DNA of 64,000 nt from Geothermobacter hydrogeniphilus (GTDB taxonomy: Bacteria > Desulfobacterota > Desulfuromonadia > Desulfuromonadales > Geothermobacteraceae): the NCBI RefSeq assembly GCF_002093115.1, contig NZ_NAAD01000018.1:1-64000 (forward strand), given 5' to 3'. Position 1 is the first letter of the stretch. Each line of letters starts with the position of its first letter. Both the position numbers and the translations under genes were made by a program. Below are positions 8,884 to 16,421 of the stretch, piece after piece. The notes beneath the pieces were generated by a model. It ran no database searches and was not told the origin of the DNA. It saw nothing but the letters and a program-made list of their open reading frames with translations.

Positions 8884-9033
8884 TCAGCCGTCCTCGTCAT
8901 AACGACAACTGAGATCCTCACCGGCGAGCAGGCCTGAACAGTCGGCACAAACCGGCTCACCGTTGTCTTCCCGGATCAGCAGTTCCTCTTCCGGATAGAG
9001 CATGTGACAGCGACTGCAGCGTTGATCAGCCAT
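8884..9033 (-). CDS. Small zinc-ribbon-like protein (49 aa)
   Basis: A 49-residue protein starting MADQRCSRCHMLYPEEE, with two CxxC knuckles (CSRC, CADC) and a further cysteine near the C-terminus, ending RYDEDG. The ribosome site AAAAGGAGTTGCC directly before the ATG is excellent. The paired CxxC layout suggests a zinc ribbon or, less likely, a rubredoxin-like iron site. CSRCH also fits CxxCH, but there is no signal peptide, so a c-type haem is not expected. It is the last gene in line with the nap cluster, 78 bp after napB, and is followed by a terminator. Its function is unknown. Confidence 0.75.
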   Translation of the reverse strand: MADQRCSRCHMLYPEEELLIREDNGEPVCADCSGLLAGEDLSCRYDEDG

Positions 9034-9111
9034 GGCAACTCCTTTTGTGACGGGCCGAACCAAACTCGACAGGAAGCCAACTTTTATATTATCCCATGCA
9101 GCAGCCCGTTG

Positions 9112-9414
9112 TTAATAGCTTGTCGAGAAGGGCTTCACGTCACCGGTCCCGGGGATATGGCACTGGCGACAGTCGACATACTGCGGATGCTCTGTTTTTG
9201 GGGCTCCATTGTCGCCGTTGCGATGACAACCGAGGCAGGTATCACCGCCTTCATCGGCAGCAACATCATGGGGAATCAGGGGGGGATTTCCAGTCGACCC
9301 CGCCGGTACGGAAAGACTTGAATCAGACACCGCGGGCGCAGTCGGCTGCGCAGTCTGGCAGCCCCAGAACAGCGCTAACAGCAGGAATGAAATCAGAGTC
9401 AGGATAGTTTTCAT
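9112..9414 (-). CDS. napB: Short NapB-like dihaem cytochrome c, possible lipoprotein
   Basis: A 100-residue exported protein with two CxxCH motifs (CLGCH and CRQCH). The core PPLIPHDV...CLGCH...GAPKTEHP...CRQCHIPG follows the NapB pattern (P.IPH, GAP..H, QCH.P), the electron-delivery subunit of periplasmic nitrate reductase. It is markedly shorter than usual NapB, lacking most of the N-terminal extension. The signal segment LLLALFWGCQT ends in a cysteine that could be lipidated, although FWGC is a poor lipobox. It is 10 bp after napH and belongs to the nap operon. An alternative reading is a generic small dihaem cytochrome, but position and spacing favour NapB. Confidence 0.78.
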   Translation of the reverse strand: MKTILTLISFLLLALFWGCQTAQPTAPAVSDSSLSVPAGSTGNPPLIPHDVAADEGGDTCLGCHRNGDNGAPKTEHPQYVDCRQCHIPGTGDVKPFSTSY

Positions 9415-9424
9415 CGTATTCTCC

Positions 9425-10201
9425 TTATTTGAGAGGATGTTGAAATCTCATGTTCAGAGCACCGGTCGGACAGGCGTCAAGGCAGGCACCGCAACGGGTA
9501 CATTCTCCGGAGACAACATGGCTCGTCCCCTCGACCAGCGGCGCGTCCAGCACCTCGAAAACGAAGCAACTCCTGCGGCAACGATCGCAATGGGTACAGG
9601 CTTCGGCCCGATAACCGATGCGCAGCGGACTGACCCGCCCCGCCAGGCTGTAGAAGCCTCCCAGAGGGCAGAGACTGCGACACCAGAAACGCCGGACCAA
9701 CAGCACCTCCACCAGTAAAATCGCCGCCACCAGCAACAGATCACTGGCTGGCCCGAAGCTCAGGGCGCGGCTGACAATGCCGATCGGGGAGATGGTTTCG
9801 AATGCCGGTATTTTCAGCGTCAGGCTGAGCAGCAGCACCACCAGCAGGGCGATCATCTTTCCCCGCAGGGGCCAGATCCGGAGCTGGCGAGTACTCGGCA
9901 GGTATTCGAACACATCGGTTACCAGTCCGAGCGGGCAGACCCAGCCGCAGAAGGTCTTGCCCCCCAGCAGTCCGTAACCACCGAGGACCAGCAGCGCCCC
10001 ACCAAGCAACGGCAGCGCCACGGTACCGGTCAACAGCAGCACCTGCAGAGCGGCCAGGGGATCGGAAAGCTTGAGCCCGAGCAGCGACGCCGACTGCAGA
10101 TTGCCCTGAAACAGCCCCCAGCCGAGACATGGGGTGAGAAGCAGGCCTATCACCGTCAACTGCACCACTCGCCGCGCTAGAGTCCAATGATTAACCTTCA
10201 T
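9425..10201 (-). CDS. napH: NapH-like quinol dehydrogenase membrane subunit
   Basis: A 258-residue polytopic iron-sulfur protein that with NapG passes electrons from menaquinol toward NapB/NapA. Four to five membrane segments are visible, with the family CP motifs CGWVCPLG and CRSLCPLGG on loops. Two C-terminal [4Fe-4S] motifs follow (CTHCDRCRRSC and CTRCGACLDACP). The start MKVNHWTLARRV at 10201 is the conserved N-terminus; the longer frame upstream is a shadow of napG. It overlaps napG by 11 bp, so translational coupling is likely. No NapC-type tetrahaem protein is present, so NapGH is the probable quinol-oxidising route. Confidence 0.88.
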   Translation of the reverse strand: MKVNHWTLARRVVQLTVIGLLLTPCLGWGLFQGNLQSASLLGLKLSDPLAALQVLLLTGTVALPLLGGALLVLGGYGLLGGKTFCGWVCPLGLVTDVFEYLPSTRQLRIWPLRGKMIALLVVLLLSLTLKIPAFETISPIGIVSRALSFGPASDLLLVAAILLVEVLLVRRFWCRSLCPLGGFYSLAGRVSPLRIGYRAEACTHCDRCRRSCFVFEVLDAPLVEGTSHVVSGECTRCGACLDACPTGALNMRFQHPLK

Positions 10202-10820
10202 AGAGACTCTCCGACGGAGGCTGCAGCGGGCCGACGACAATTGCCGGCCGATCCAGCACGCAGGCCTGTTCACAGATGCCGCAACCGGTGCAGTGTTCCT
10301 TGTGAACCACCGGTTCAAAGATCGCGTGGCGACCGGTACGGGCGTTGAGATAATTCTCGATGGTGATCGCCTTGTCGAGCAACGGACAGGTACGATAGCA
10401 GACTTCGCAACGCAGTCCCTTGAGCGACAGGCACTCCTGTCGCTCGACCAGCACCGCGGTGCCGATGCGGGTCTTGACGGCATCCTGTAGCTGCGGATCG
10501 AGAGCGCCGCTCGGGCAGGCCTTGACGCAGGGCAGGTCGGCACAGAGCCGGCAGGGATTTTTTCGCGCCCGGATAACCGGCGTGCCGAGAGCAATGCCGG
10601 CGTCGAGTCGCCCCATATCGACCGCCCGATAGAGACAGGACTGAGCGCAGCGTCCGCAGCGGATGCACTTGCGCAGGAACTCCTGCTCCTCGACCGCTCC
10701 CGGCGGCCGCAGCAGCCAAGCATAACCGGACCCGGAACGCAGCAGCAGATACCCCGCCGCGGCTCCGGTCAGGGCGGCGCGCACCCCGGTTATCACGGCT
10801 CGCCGACGTTCTTCCGACAT
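10191..10820 (-). CDS. napG: NapG-like ferredoxin subunit
   Basis: A 209-residue periplasmic polyferredoxin with four cysteine clusters for [4Fe-4S] centres: CIRCGRCAQSC, CRLCADLPCVKAC, CEVCYRTCP and CTGCGICEQAC. The N-terminus MSEERRRAVITG is followed by a hydrophobic stretch, consistent with twin-arginine export. The ATG at 10820 shares one base with the napA stop (TGATG), so the two are coupled; the nine-codon upstream extension lies inside napA. It is expected to relay electrons from NapH to NapB or directly to NapA. Confidence 0.88.
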   Translation of the reverse strand: MSEERRRAVITGVRAALTGAAAGYLLLRSGSGYAWLLRPPGAVEEQEFLRKCIRCGRCAQSCLYRAVDMGRLDAGIALGTPVIRARKNPCRLCADLPCVKACPSGALDPQLQDAVKTRIGTAVLVERQECLSLKGLRCEVCYRTCPLLDKAITIENYLNARTGRHAIFEPVVHKEHCTGCGICEQACVLDRPAIVVGPLQPPSESLYEG

Positions 10821-13141
10821 CAGACTTTTTCGACTTTGACCGCGCACTTCTTGTAATCCGGCTCCTTGGAAATCGGGCAGAGGGCGTCCAGAGTCAGGTT
10901 ATTGATCATCTTCTCCTCATCGAAGAAGGGGACGAAGACGCTGCCCCGTCCCGGCACGCCGCGCCCGCCGACACTGGCCTTGAGTTCCAACTGCCCGCGG
11001 CGGGTGGTAAGACGAATGCGGTCACCGTTCCTGATCCCCAGCTCTCCGGCATCCTCGGGGTGCAGCTCGCAGAAAGCCTCCGGTACCGCGCGATGCAGTT
11101 CCGGAACCCGGCGGGTCATGGTGCCGGTATGCCAATGTTCCAGCACCCGGCCGGTACAGAGCCAGAAAGGATAGGCGGCATCGGGCGGCTCGGCAGCCGG
11201 CTCGTAAGGACGGAAATAGATGGCCGCCCTCTTGCCGTATTTCTTGGCCTTGTGAAACTGGATACCGGCCCCCTTGTCAACCATGGGATCGTACTTCTCA
11301 TTGTAGCGCCACCGGACGCTCTTACCGTTGATGTAAGGCCAAATCACCCCGCGTTCCTTCTGGTAGAGTTCGTAGGGAGCGAGATCTTTGCCGGTGCCGA
11401 GACCGAACTGGCGGTACTCTTCAAACAGCGCCTGGTGCAGCGGCTTGTCTTCCGGGTACTCGAACAGCTTGCCGAGCCCCATGCGCCTGGCCACCTCGAT
11501 GATCTGCCAGAGGTCCTCTTTCGCCTCACCGGGAGCGTCGGCCAGCTTAAACCAGTGCTGGGTGCGGCGCTCGGCATTACCGAACATCCCCTCTTTCTCG
11601 ACCCACATGGCAGTCGGCAGGATCAGGTCGGCGACCTCGGTGGAGCGGGTCGGATAGGCTTCCGAAACAACGATAAAGCGTCCCGGCTTGCGTGCTCCCT
11701 TGCGGAATCGATCGACGTTGGGGGCCGCCTGGAAGGGATTGTTGCACTGCACCCACAGAAAGCGGATGTCGCCGCGATCGAGCGCCCGCAGCATCTCGGT
11801 AGCATGGAAACCAGGCTTGGCGGAGATCTTCGAAACGGGGACATTCCAGATTCTGGCCGCTTTCTCACGATGCTCCTTCTTCATCACCACCATGTCGGCC
11901 GGCAGACGATGGGCGAAGGTGCCGACCTCACGGGCGGTACCGCAAGCCGAAGGCTGGCCGGTGAGACTGAAGGGCCCCTGCCCCGGCTGGGAAATCTTAC
12001 CTGTCAGCAGATGAAGGTTGTAAACCAGCTGGTTGACCCAGGTGCCGCGCACATGCTGATTGAACCCCATGGTCCAATAAGAGCAGACCTTGCGCTTGGG
12101 ATCGGCATAGAGGCGGGCCAGTTCTTCCACCTTGGCCGCCGGAACCCCGGAAATTTCTTCGACTTTTTTCGGCGTATACTCGGCGATCATCTCTTTGTAG
12201 GCCGCGAAGTCGATCATCTCCTCCTTGTCCCTAAACTTGAAGCGATCCTCGGTACCATAACCGATGTTGGTTTTCGCCTTCTTGAAGACCACGTTATTGG
12301 CAATAAACTTCTCATCGTAAAGCTTGTCGCGGATTATGACATGGGCAATGCCGTTGGCCAGCACCAGGTCGGTTTGCGGCCGGAAGCCGACATACATATC
12401 CGCTTCCTGGGAGGTGCGTGTGAAACGCGGTGCCAGATCGATGATTTTAACGTCGGGATTTTTCACCCGGTTGGCAGTCATGCGCGAGAAGAGGATCGGA
12501 TGACACTCGCTCATGTTGGCGCCCCAGAGGAAAAAGGTGTCGCCGAGATCGAGATCCTCGTAATTGCCCATCGGTTCATCCGAACCGAAGGTCTTCATGA
12601 AGGCGGCGACAGCGCTGGCCATGCAGAACCGGGCGTTCGGATCGATGCTGTTGCTGCCGATACCGGCCTTCATGAACTTGGCGGCGACATAGCCGTCCTG
12701 GATCGTCCACTGGCCGGAACCGAACATGCCGACCGCCTGAGGACCAAAGGCCCGAATGGTGTTTTTGAGCTTGTCGGCTATCGTATCCAGGGCCTGGTCC
12801 CAGGAAATCTCAACGAACCTGTCCCCCTTGCGCAACAACGGTTTGGTCAACCGGTCCGGGCCGTAAAGAATCTTGGCGAGAAAATAGCCCTTGATACAGT
12901 TGAGCCCCTTGTTAACCGGCGCCTTGGCATCGCCACGGGTCGCGACCACCTTGCCGTTCCGGGTGCCGACCAACACCCCGCAGCCGGTACCACAGAAACG
13001 ACAGGGGGCTTTGCCCCAGGTCAAACCGTCGTCGGCAGCTGCAGCCCGTTCCGCCAGAAGCAGATTGACTGGCAGGCCGGCAGCCGACAGGGCGGCGGCC
13101 GCCGCAGCTCCCTTGATAAATTCCCTTCGCTTGAGCGTCAT
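10820..13141 (-). CDS. napA: Periplasmic nitrate reductase catalytic subunit
   Basis: Reduces nitrate to nitrite in the periplasm with a Mo-bis-MGD cofactor and one [4Fe-4S] cluster. The 773-residue protein starts with a twin-arginine signal (LKRREFIKG, then a run of alanines) and ends cleavage near AAAADDG. The cluster motif CRFCGTGCGVLVG...GLNCIKG is intact, and the Mo-ligand cysteine is in the segment DPNARFCMASAV near residue 175. The domain order (Fe-S, molybdopterin oxidoreductase, molydopterin dinucleotide-binding near the C-terminus) is that of NapA, not of membrane NarG. It sits between napD and napG; the nearby mogA at 15.9-16.4 kb could support cofactor supply. Confidence 0.93.
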   Translation of the reverse strand: MTLKRREFIKGAAAAAALSAAGLPVNLLLAERAAAADDGLTWGKAPCRFCGTGCGVLVGTRNGKVVATRGDAKAPVNKGLNCIKGYFLAKILYGPDRLTKPLLRKGDRFVEISWDQALDTIADKLKNTIRAFGPQAVGMFGSGQWTIQDGYVAAKFMKAGIGSNSIDPNARFCMASAVAAFMKTFGSDEPMGNYEDLDLGDTFFLWGANMSECHPILFSRMTANRVKNPDVKIIDLAPRFTRTSQEADMYVGFRPQTDLVLANGIAHVIIRDKLYDEKFIANNVVFKKAKTNIGYGTEDRFKFRDKEEMIDFAAYKEMIAEYTPKKVEEISGVPAAKVEELARLYADPKRKVCSYWTMGFNQHVRGTWVNQLVYNLHLLTGKISQPGQGPFSLTGQPSACGTAREVGTFAHRLPADMVVMKKEHREKAARIWNVPVSKISAKPGFHATEMLRALDRGDIRFLWVQCNNPFQAAPNVDRFRKGARKPGRFIVVSEAYPTRSTEVADLILPTAMWVEKEGMFGNAERRTQHWFKLADAPGEAKEDLWQIIEVARRMGLGKLFEYPEDKPLHQALFEEYRQFGLGTGKDLAPYELYQKERGVIWPYINGKSVRWRYNEKYDPMVDKGAGIQFHKAKKYGKRAAIYFRPYEPAAEPPDAAYPFWLCTGRVLEHWHTGTMTRRVPELHRAVPEAFCELHPEDAGELGIRNGDRIRLTTRRGQLELKASVGGRGVPGRGSVFVPFFDEEKMINNLTLDALCPISKEPDYKKCAVKVEKV

Positions 13142-13176
13142 ATCCCGATCCTTTCTCCACGCAATCGCCGCCTGTT

Positions 13177-13419
13177 TCAGGCGTCGACCATATCTTCGAA
13201 ATTGTGATAGGCGAGAGTCAGATCCGCGACCCCGTCGACCTCACGGATGCTTCGGGTCAGTTCTTCCTGGACCTCGAAGTCCGGAGCGTCGATCACGGCT
13301 ACCAGCTTTCCCTCGGTACGTTCCGTCATCACTTCAACCCCCTGCAGACGATTCAGTTTCTCGACAACTTCGTTGTCGCGCGTGGCGTCGATGCTGATAA
13401 CAACTCCACTGACCGGCAT
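13177..13419 (-). CDS. napD: NapD-like maturation chaperone
   Basis: An 80-residue ferredoxin-fold protein, VSGVVISIDATRDNEVVEKL..., matching the size and pattern of NapD, which binds the twin-arginine signal of NapA and prevents premature export. It lies 35 bp upstream of napA on the same strand. AGAGGAC precedes the ATG. A strong intrinsic terminator ends only about 18 bp upstream of this start, which places the ribosome site just after the terminator U-tract. Confidence 0.82.
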   Translation of the reverse strand: MPVSGVVISIDATRDNEVVEKLNRLQGVEVMTERTEGKLVAVIDAPDFEVQEELTRSIREVDGVADLTLAYHNFEDMVDA

Positions 13420-13436
13420 GGCTTTGTCCTCTCATG

Positions 13437-13467
13437 AAAAAGGGGCGACCGGTTCGCCGGTCGCCCC
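13437..13467 (-). terminator. Strong terminator between hao and napD
   Basis: On the minus strand an 11-bp perfect GC-rich stem (GGGGCGACCGG / CCGGTCGCCCC) closed by a four-base loop is followed by TTTTT. It lies about 20 bp after the hao stop codon and about 18 bp before the napD start codon. It should separate hao from nap transcription or act as an attenuator that allows partial read-through. Confidence 0.9.
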
Positions 13468-13485
13468 TGCTGTTGTTGACCGCTG

Positions 13486-14832
13486 TCAGTCAACCTTCTG
13501 CTGGTAACGCTCCTGGTAATACTTCTTCATCTCCTGGATCCGTTTTTTATCGAAGCCCTTGGTGTACCACTCATGCTCCTTGCGGCCATCGATATACTTG
13601 GCGATGATCTGCTTGTAGACCTCGGGCTTGCCGGCCTTCTCGCAGGCTTCCTTGGCCTCGGGCAGCAGTTCGGTATAGAAGTGCTTGGCCACTTCGTAGA
13701 TGCCATGCCACCAGGCGTAATCGGGACCGCTCATGGCGGCGCCGTGACGGGCGCGGCGGCCTTCATGATGCCAGAGTTCCCAATAGATCCAGTCAATCTT
13801 GTCGTCGAAGTTGGCCTTGGTCAGCACACCTTCCTTGATCAGCAGGGCGCGGATTTCCCTGGCCGGGATAGCGAACTTGTTGTTGTAGAACTCGACGAAC
13901 TCGTCCAGCTGCTTGTAGAACCCGTCGACAAACGGACCGGCATGGCAGGAGGAGCAGACGTCTTTCATCGCCTTCAGTTTCTCGGGGCTGTTGGCGGTCC
14001 GCTTGGAAACCGGAGCCCGCAGGTCCCAGGAGAGCCGGGTACCGACATCATGCGTCACGCCCTGATTGCGGGTGGCGCTCATGTGACAGGTGGCGCAGGT
14101 CGCGGCATCGAAATAATCCTCACCGGAGACCCACTTCGACTTGTCCATGTTCATGTCATCTTTAAAGGCCCGATAGAGAATGCCGTGCTTGGACTCTTCG
14201 TAAACCTCCTTCTGCGGATGATCAGGGCCGAGATGACACTTGCCGCAGGTCTCCGGCTGACGGGCCTGTTCCTTGCTGAAACGATGGCGGGTGTGACAGG
14301 CGGAACAGGTCCCCTTGGAACCGTCCGGATTAACCCGGCCGATACCGGTATTGGGCCAGGTGCCGGTATCAAGGGTACCGTCGGCATTGACCTTGACGAT
14401 GGAGCCATGACACTGCCGGCAGGCAACCGCGACCGCCGGTTCACCGCCGACGGTCTGGCCGAGAATACCGTCCTTGGTATTGAGAATATCACCGGCCTTG
14501 GCGTGATGACTGGCCTCCTGCTCGGCGGTTTCCTTGGCATGGCACTGGCCGCAGTCACGCGGAGAGACGATGATCGCTACGGTAAAACCGTAGTGATCCA
14601 TGGCGTCGGCATCGGTCTTTTCAGCCTTGTGACACTCGTAACAGCCGACCCCGGAACTCCAGTGGGCACTCTTCTCCCACTGTTTGACAATACCGGTCGT
14701 CGTCGAAGAATGACACTCCAGACATTCAGCCGTCTGCTTCGAAATCCGGTCCTTGGCCACAGCGGTGAAAGCGCCGCAGAACAACAACGCCGTCAGCATG
14801 GCCAGAATTGATACAACCGCACTCTTCTTCAT
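13486..14832 (-). CDS. Octahaem HAO-like cytochrome c (probable nitrite/hydroxylamine enzyme)
   Basis: A 448-residue periplasmic protein with a signal peptide and eight CxxCH motifs (CLECH, CYECH, CGQCH, CRQCH, CSACH, CGKCH, CATCH, CSSCH). This is the layout of hydroxylamine-oxidoreductase-family cytochromes, including DHPQ...SKHG after the sixth haem and a helical C-terminal domain (AMSGPDYAWWHGIYEV). In anaerobes without NrfA, HAO-like proteins next to nap genes are proposed to reduce nitrite to ammonium. Whether the tyrosine that cross-links the P460 haem in oxidative HAO is present cannot be decided by eye, so the direction of catalysis is inferred from the nap neighbours. It lies upstream of napD with a terminator between. 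GGAGGAAAACG precedes the ATG. Confidence 0.85.
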   Translation of the reverse strand: MKKSAVVSILAMLTALLFCGAFTAVAKDRISKQTAECLECHSSTTTGIVKQWEKSAHWSSGVGCYECHKAEKTDADAMDHYGFTVAIIVSPRDCGQCHAKETAEQEASHHAKAGDILNTKDGILGQTVGGEPAVAVACRQCHGSIVKVNADGTLDTGTWPNTGIGRVNPDGSKGTCSACHTRHRFSKEQARQPETCGKCHLGPDHPQKEVYEESKHGILYRAFKDDMNMDKSKWVSGEDYFDAATCATCHMSATRNQGVTHDVGTRLSWDLRAPVSKRTANSPEKLKAMKDVCSSCHAGPFVDGFYKQLDEFVEFYNNKFAIPAREIRALLIKEGVLTKANFDDKIDWIYWELWHHEGRRARHGAAMSGPDYAWWHGIYEVAKHFYTELLPEAKEACEKAGKPEVYKQIIAKYIDGRKEHEWYTKGFDKKRIQEMKKYYQERYQQKVD

Positions 14833-14955
14833 CGTTTTCCTCCTGGGAAGGGTTGGCCCCGCGGGGCGTTCAAACTTCTTTAAAGGGGTTATCGGTACAA
14901 GACAGGAATGTGCTTAACCACATTTGGAAACATTAACAGCCATTTCGATTTACGC

Positions 14956-14973
14956 AATTGATCCAGGTCAAAA
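14956..14973 (-). promoter_or_regulatory. FNR/HcpR-type palindrome upstream of hao
   Basis: The minus-strand sequence TTTTGACCTGGATCAATT is an imperfect palindrome matching TTGAY-N4-RTCAA sites of CRP/FNR regulators and close to the ATTTGACC-NN-GGTCAAAT form recalled for HcpR. Its centre is 29 bp before a weak -10-like TAATGT, the spacing of a class II activator site. It is about 125 bp upstream of the hao start codon. Confidence 0.6.
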
Positions 14974-15112
14974 AAGAACGATTGGATTTGCAACTTTTTT
15001 GCATCCTGTCAAGTCACAGCAAGGCGAAAGGACTGCAGAGGGGCAGGACAACGGGACAGTGTGGAAACCGAGCCGTGGGGAAACTTTCCGGGAAAGTAGC
15101 GGAGAGACGGAA

Positions 15113-15823
15113 TCAGGTTTTGCGGAACGCGGTCTGTACGAAATCCCGCACGGCCTGCAGATCGGCGAGAGACAGATCGAGAAACTGCACACCCATGCCG
15201 GCCGGCAGATGGGGCTTGGTGATTCGCTTCGGATCATTGATCCAGGCAACCCGAGCCTGGCTGACGATCGGTTCGGAGCGATTGGGAAGATTGAATTCAA
15301 GGGAGAGAGGCGAGCCGGGCGGCAGTGGATTGGAGGTTTCCAGAAAAACTCCTCCGGTACTGATATTCAGGCTGTAGTCGGTCAACTCCCGCTTCAGCCC
15401 CTCGCCGTAACGCACCTGCAGCCGGGCATCGACCCGCGGTGCCTGGCGCTCACTCAAACGCAGGTAACGGCTGGCCGCGTCGACGAACTGATGACGGTTG
15501 ATCGGCTTCAGCAGCAGGTCGTCACAACCCGCCGCCCGGCAGCGTTCAAGATCGGCCCCACGCCCACCGTGGGTCACCATCAGCAGGGGGATATCCGCCA
15601 GTTCCGGATCGGCCTTGATGGCTCGACAGGCGGCATCACCATTCATCTCCGGCATGAACAGATCCATGAATATCAGATGCGGCTTTTCGCGACGGGCCAA
15701 CTCGACCGCTTCAACACCATTGCGGGCAATCAGCAGATCGACCTGTTCACGCCGGAAAAAGGTCTTTTCCAGTTCAAGAAACAGTTCTACGTCATCCGCC
15801 AGCAGGACTTTTTTCCGTTCCAT
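15113..15823 (-). CDS. Response regulator: receiver domain fused to PilZ domain
   Basis: A 236-residue protein. Residues 1-120 form a receiver domain with the acidic pocket (LLADD), phosphoacceptor aspartate in LIFMDLFMPEMNG and the conserved lysine in LLLKPI. Residues about 130-230 form a PilZ-type domain with PRVDARLQVRYG and NISTGGVFLE (the [D/N]xSxxG element). It may bind cyclic di-GMP, but the first arginine motif is not a textbook RxxxR, so binding is uncertain. Similar receiver-PilZ proteins occur in deltaproteobacteria. No kinase is adjacent. GGAGACTGACC precedes the ATG. Confidence 0.82.
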   Translation of the reverse strand: MERKKVLLADDVELFLELEKTFFRREQVDLLIARNGVEAVELARREKPHLIFMDLFMPEMNGDAACRAIKADPELADIPLLMVTHGGRGADLERCRAAGCDDLLLKPINRHQFVDAASRYLRLSERQAPRVDARLQVRYGEGLKRELTDYSLNISTGGVFLETSNPLPPGSPLSLEFNLPNRSEPIVSQARVAWINDPKRITKPHLPAGMGVQFLDLSLADLQAVRDFVQTAFRKT

Positions 15824-15914
15824 GGTCAGTCTCCATCAACAACATGGTGAATTGCCGCACCCCTCATAGTCTCTTTTCGGATGGGGAGGAGGAAATCTTT
15901 ACCATGATCGGCAT

Positions 15915-16421
15915 TCAGCGGGCACAGTCGCTCGGATCGCCTTTGAGCTTGGCCAGGGCATGGGGCAGAGCCGGCAACAGTACGGCAAAGTTTTCCCGTA
16001 CCGCTTTCGGGCTGCCCGGCATGTTGGCAATCAACGTCGTCCCGCGCAGGCCGACCACCGCCCGTGAAATCATCGCGTGCGGCGTCTTTGCCAGGCTCGC
16101 GGCACGCATCGCTTCGGCCATGCCGGGAACCTCACGATCAATCACCGCCAGGGTCGCCTCGGGGGTGACATCGCGGGGACTCAGACCGGTACCGCCGGTG
16201 GTCAGCAGCAGGTCAAGTTTACGGTTGTCCGCCCAGTCCCGCAGGGTGGCGACAATCAGGGGAAAATCATCAGGTATCATTTCGTAGCAACAGACCGTCC
16301 CCAACTCGGCGGCCATCTCCCGCAGGATTTCGCCGCTTTCATCAACCCGTTCCCCCCGCGCTCCCTTGTCGGACAGGGTCAGGATACCGACCCGATATTC
16401 AGCAACGGCATTCTTCGTCAT
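15915..16421 (-). CDS. mogA: Molybdopterin adenylyltransferase-type protein (MogA/MoaB family)
   Basis: A 168-residue protein of the MogA/MoaB fold that activates molybdopterin by adenylylation before molybdenum insertion. The signature TTGGTGLSPRDVTPEA and the C-terminal NMPGSPKAVRE are clear. It overlaps the gene upstream by four bases (ATGA), so it is co-translated with it. The product would supply Moco for NapA, encoded nearby. MogA and MoaB cannot be told apart by eye; the length and TTGGTG...RD pattern fit both. Confidence 0.87.
   Translation of the reverse strand: MTKNAVAEYRVGILTLSDKGARGERVDESGEILREMAAELGTVCCYEMIPDDFPLIVATLRDWADNRKLDLLLTTGGTGLSPRDVTPEATLAVIDREVPGMAEAMRAASLAKTPHAMISRAVVGLRGTTLIANMPGSPKAVRENFAVLLPALPHALAKLKGDPSDCAR

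Noticed and set aside
11060-13207. 715-codon open frame on the plus strand
   Set aside because: Antisense to napA, with no recognisable domain; a codon-bias shadow.
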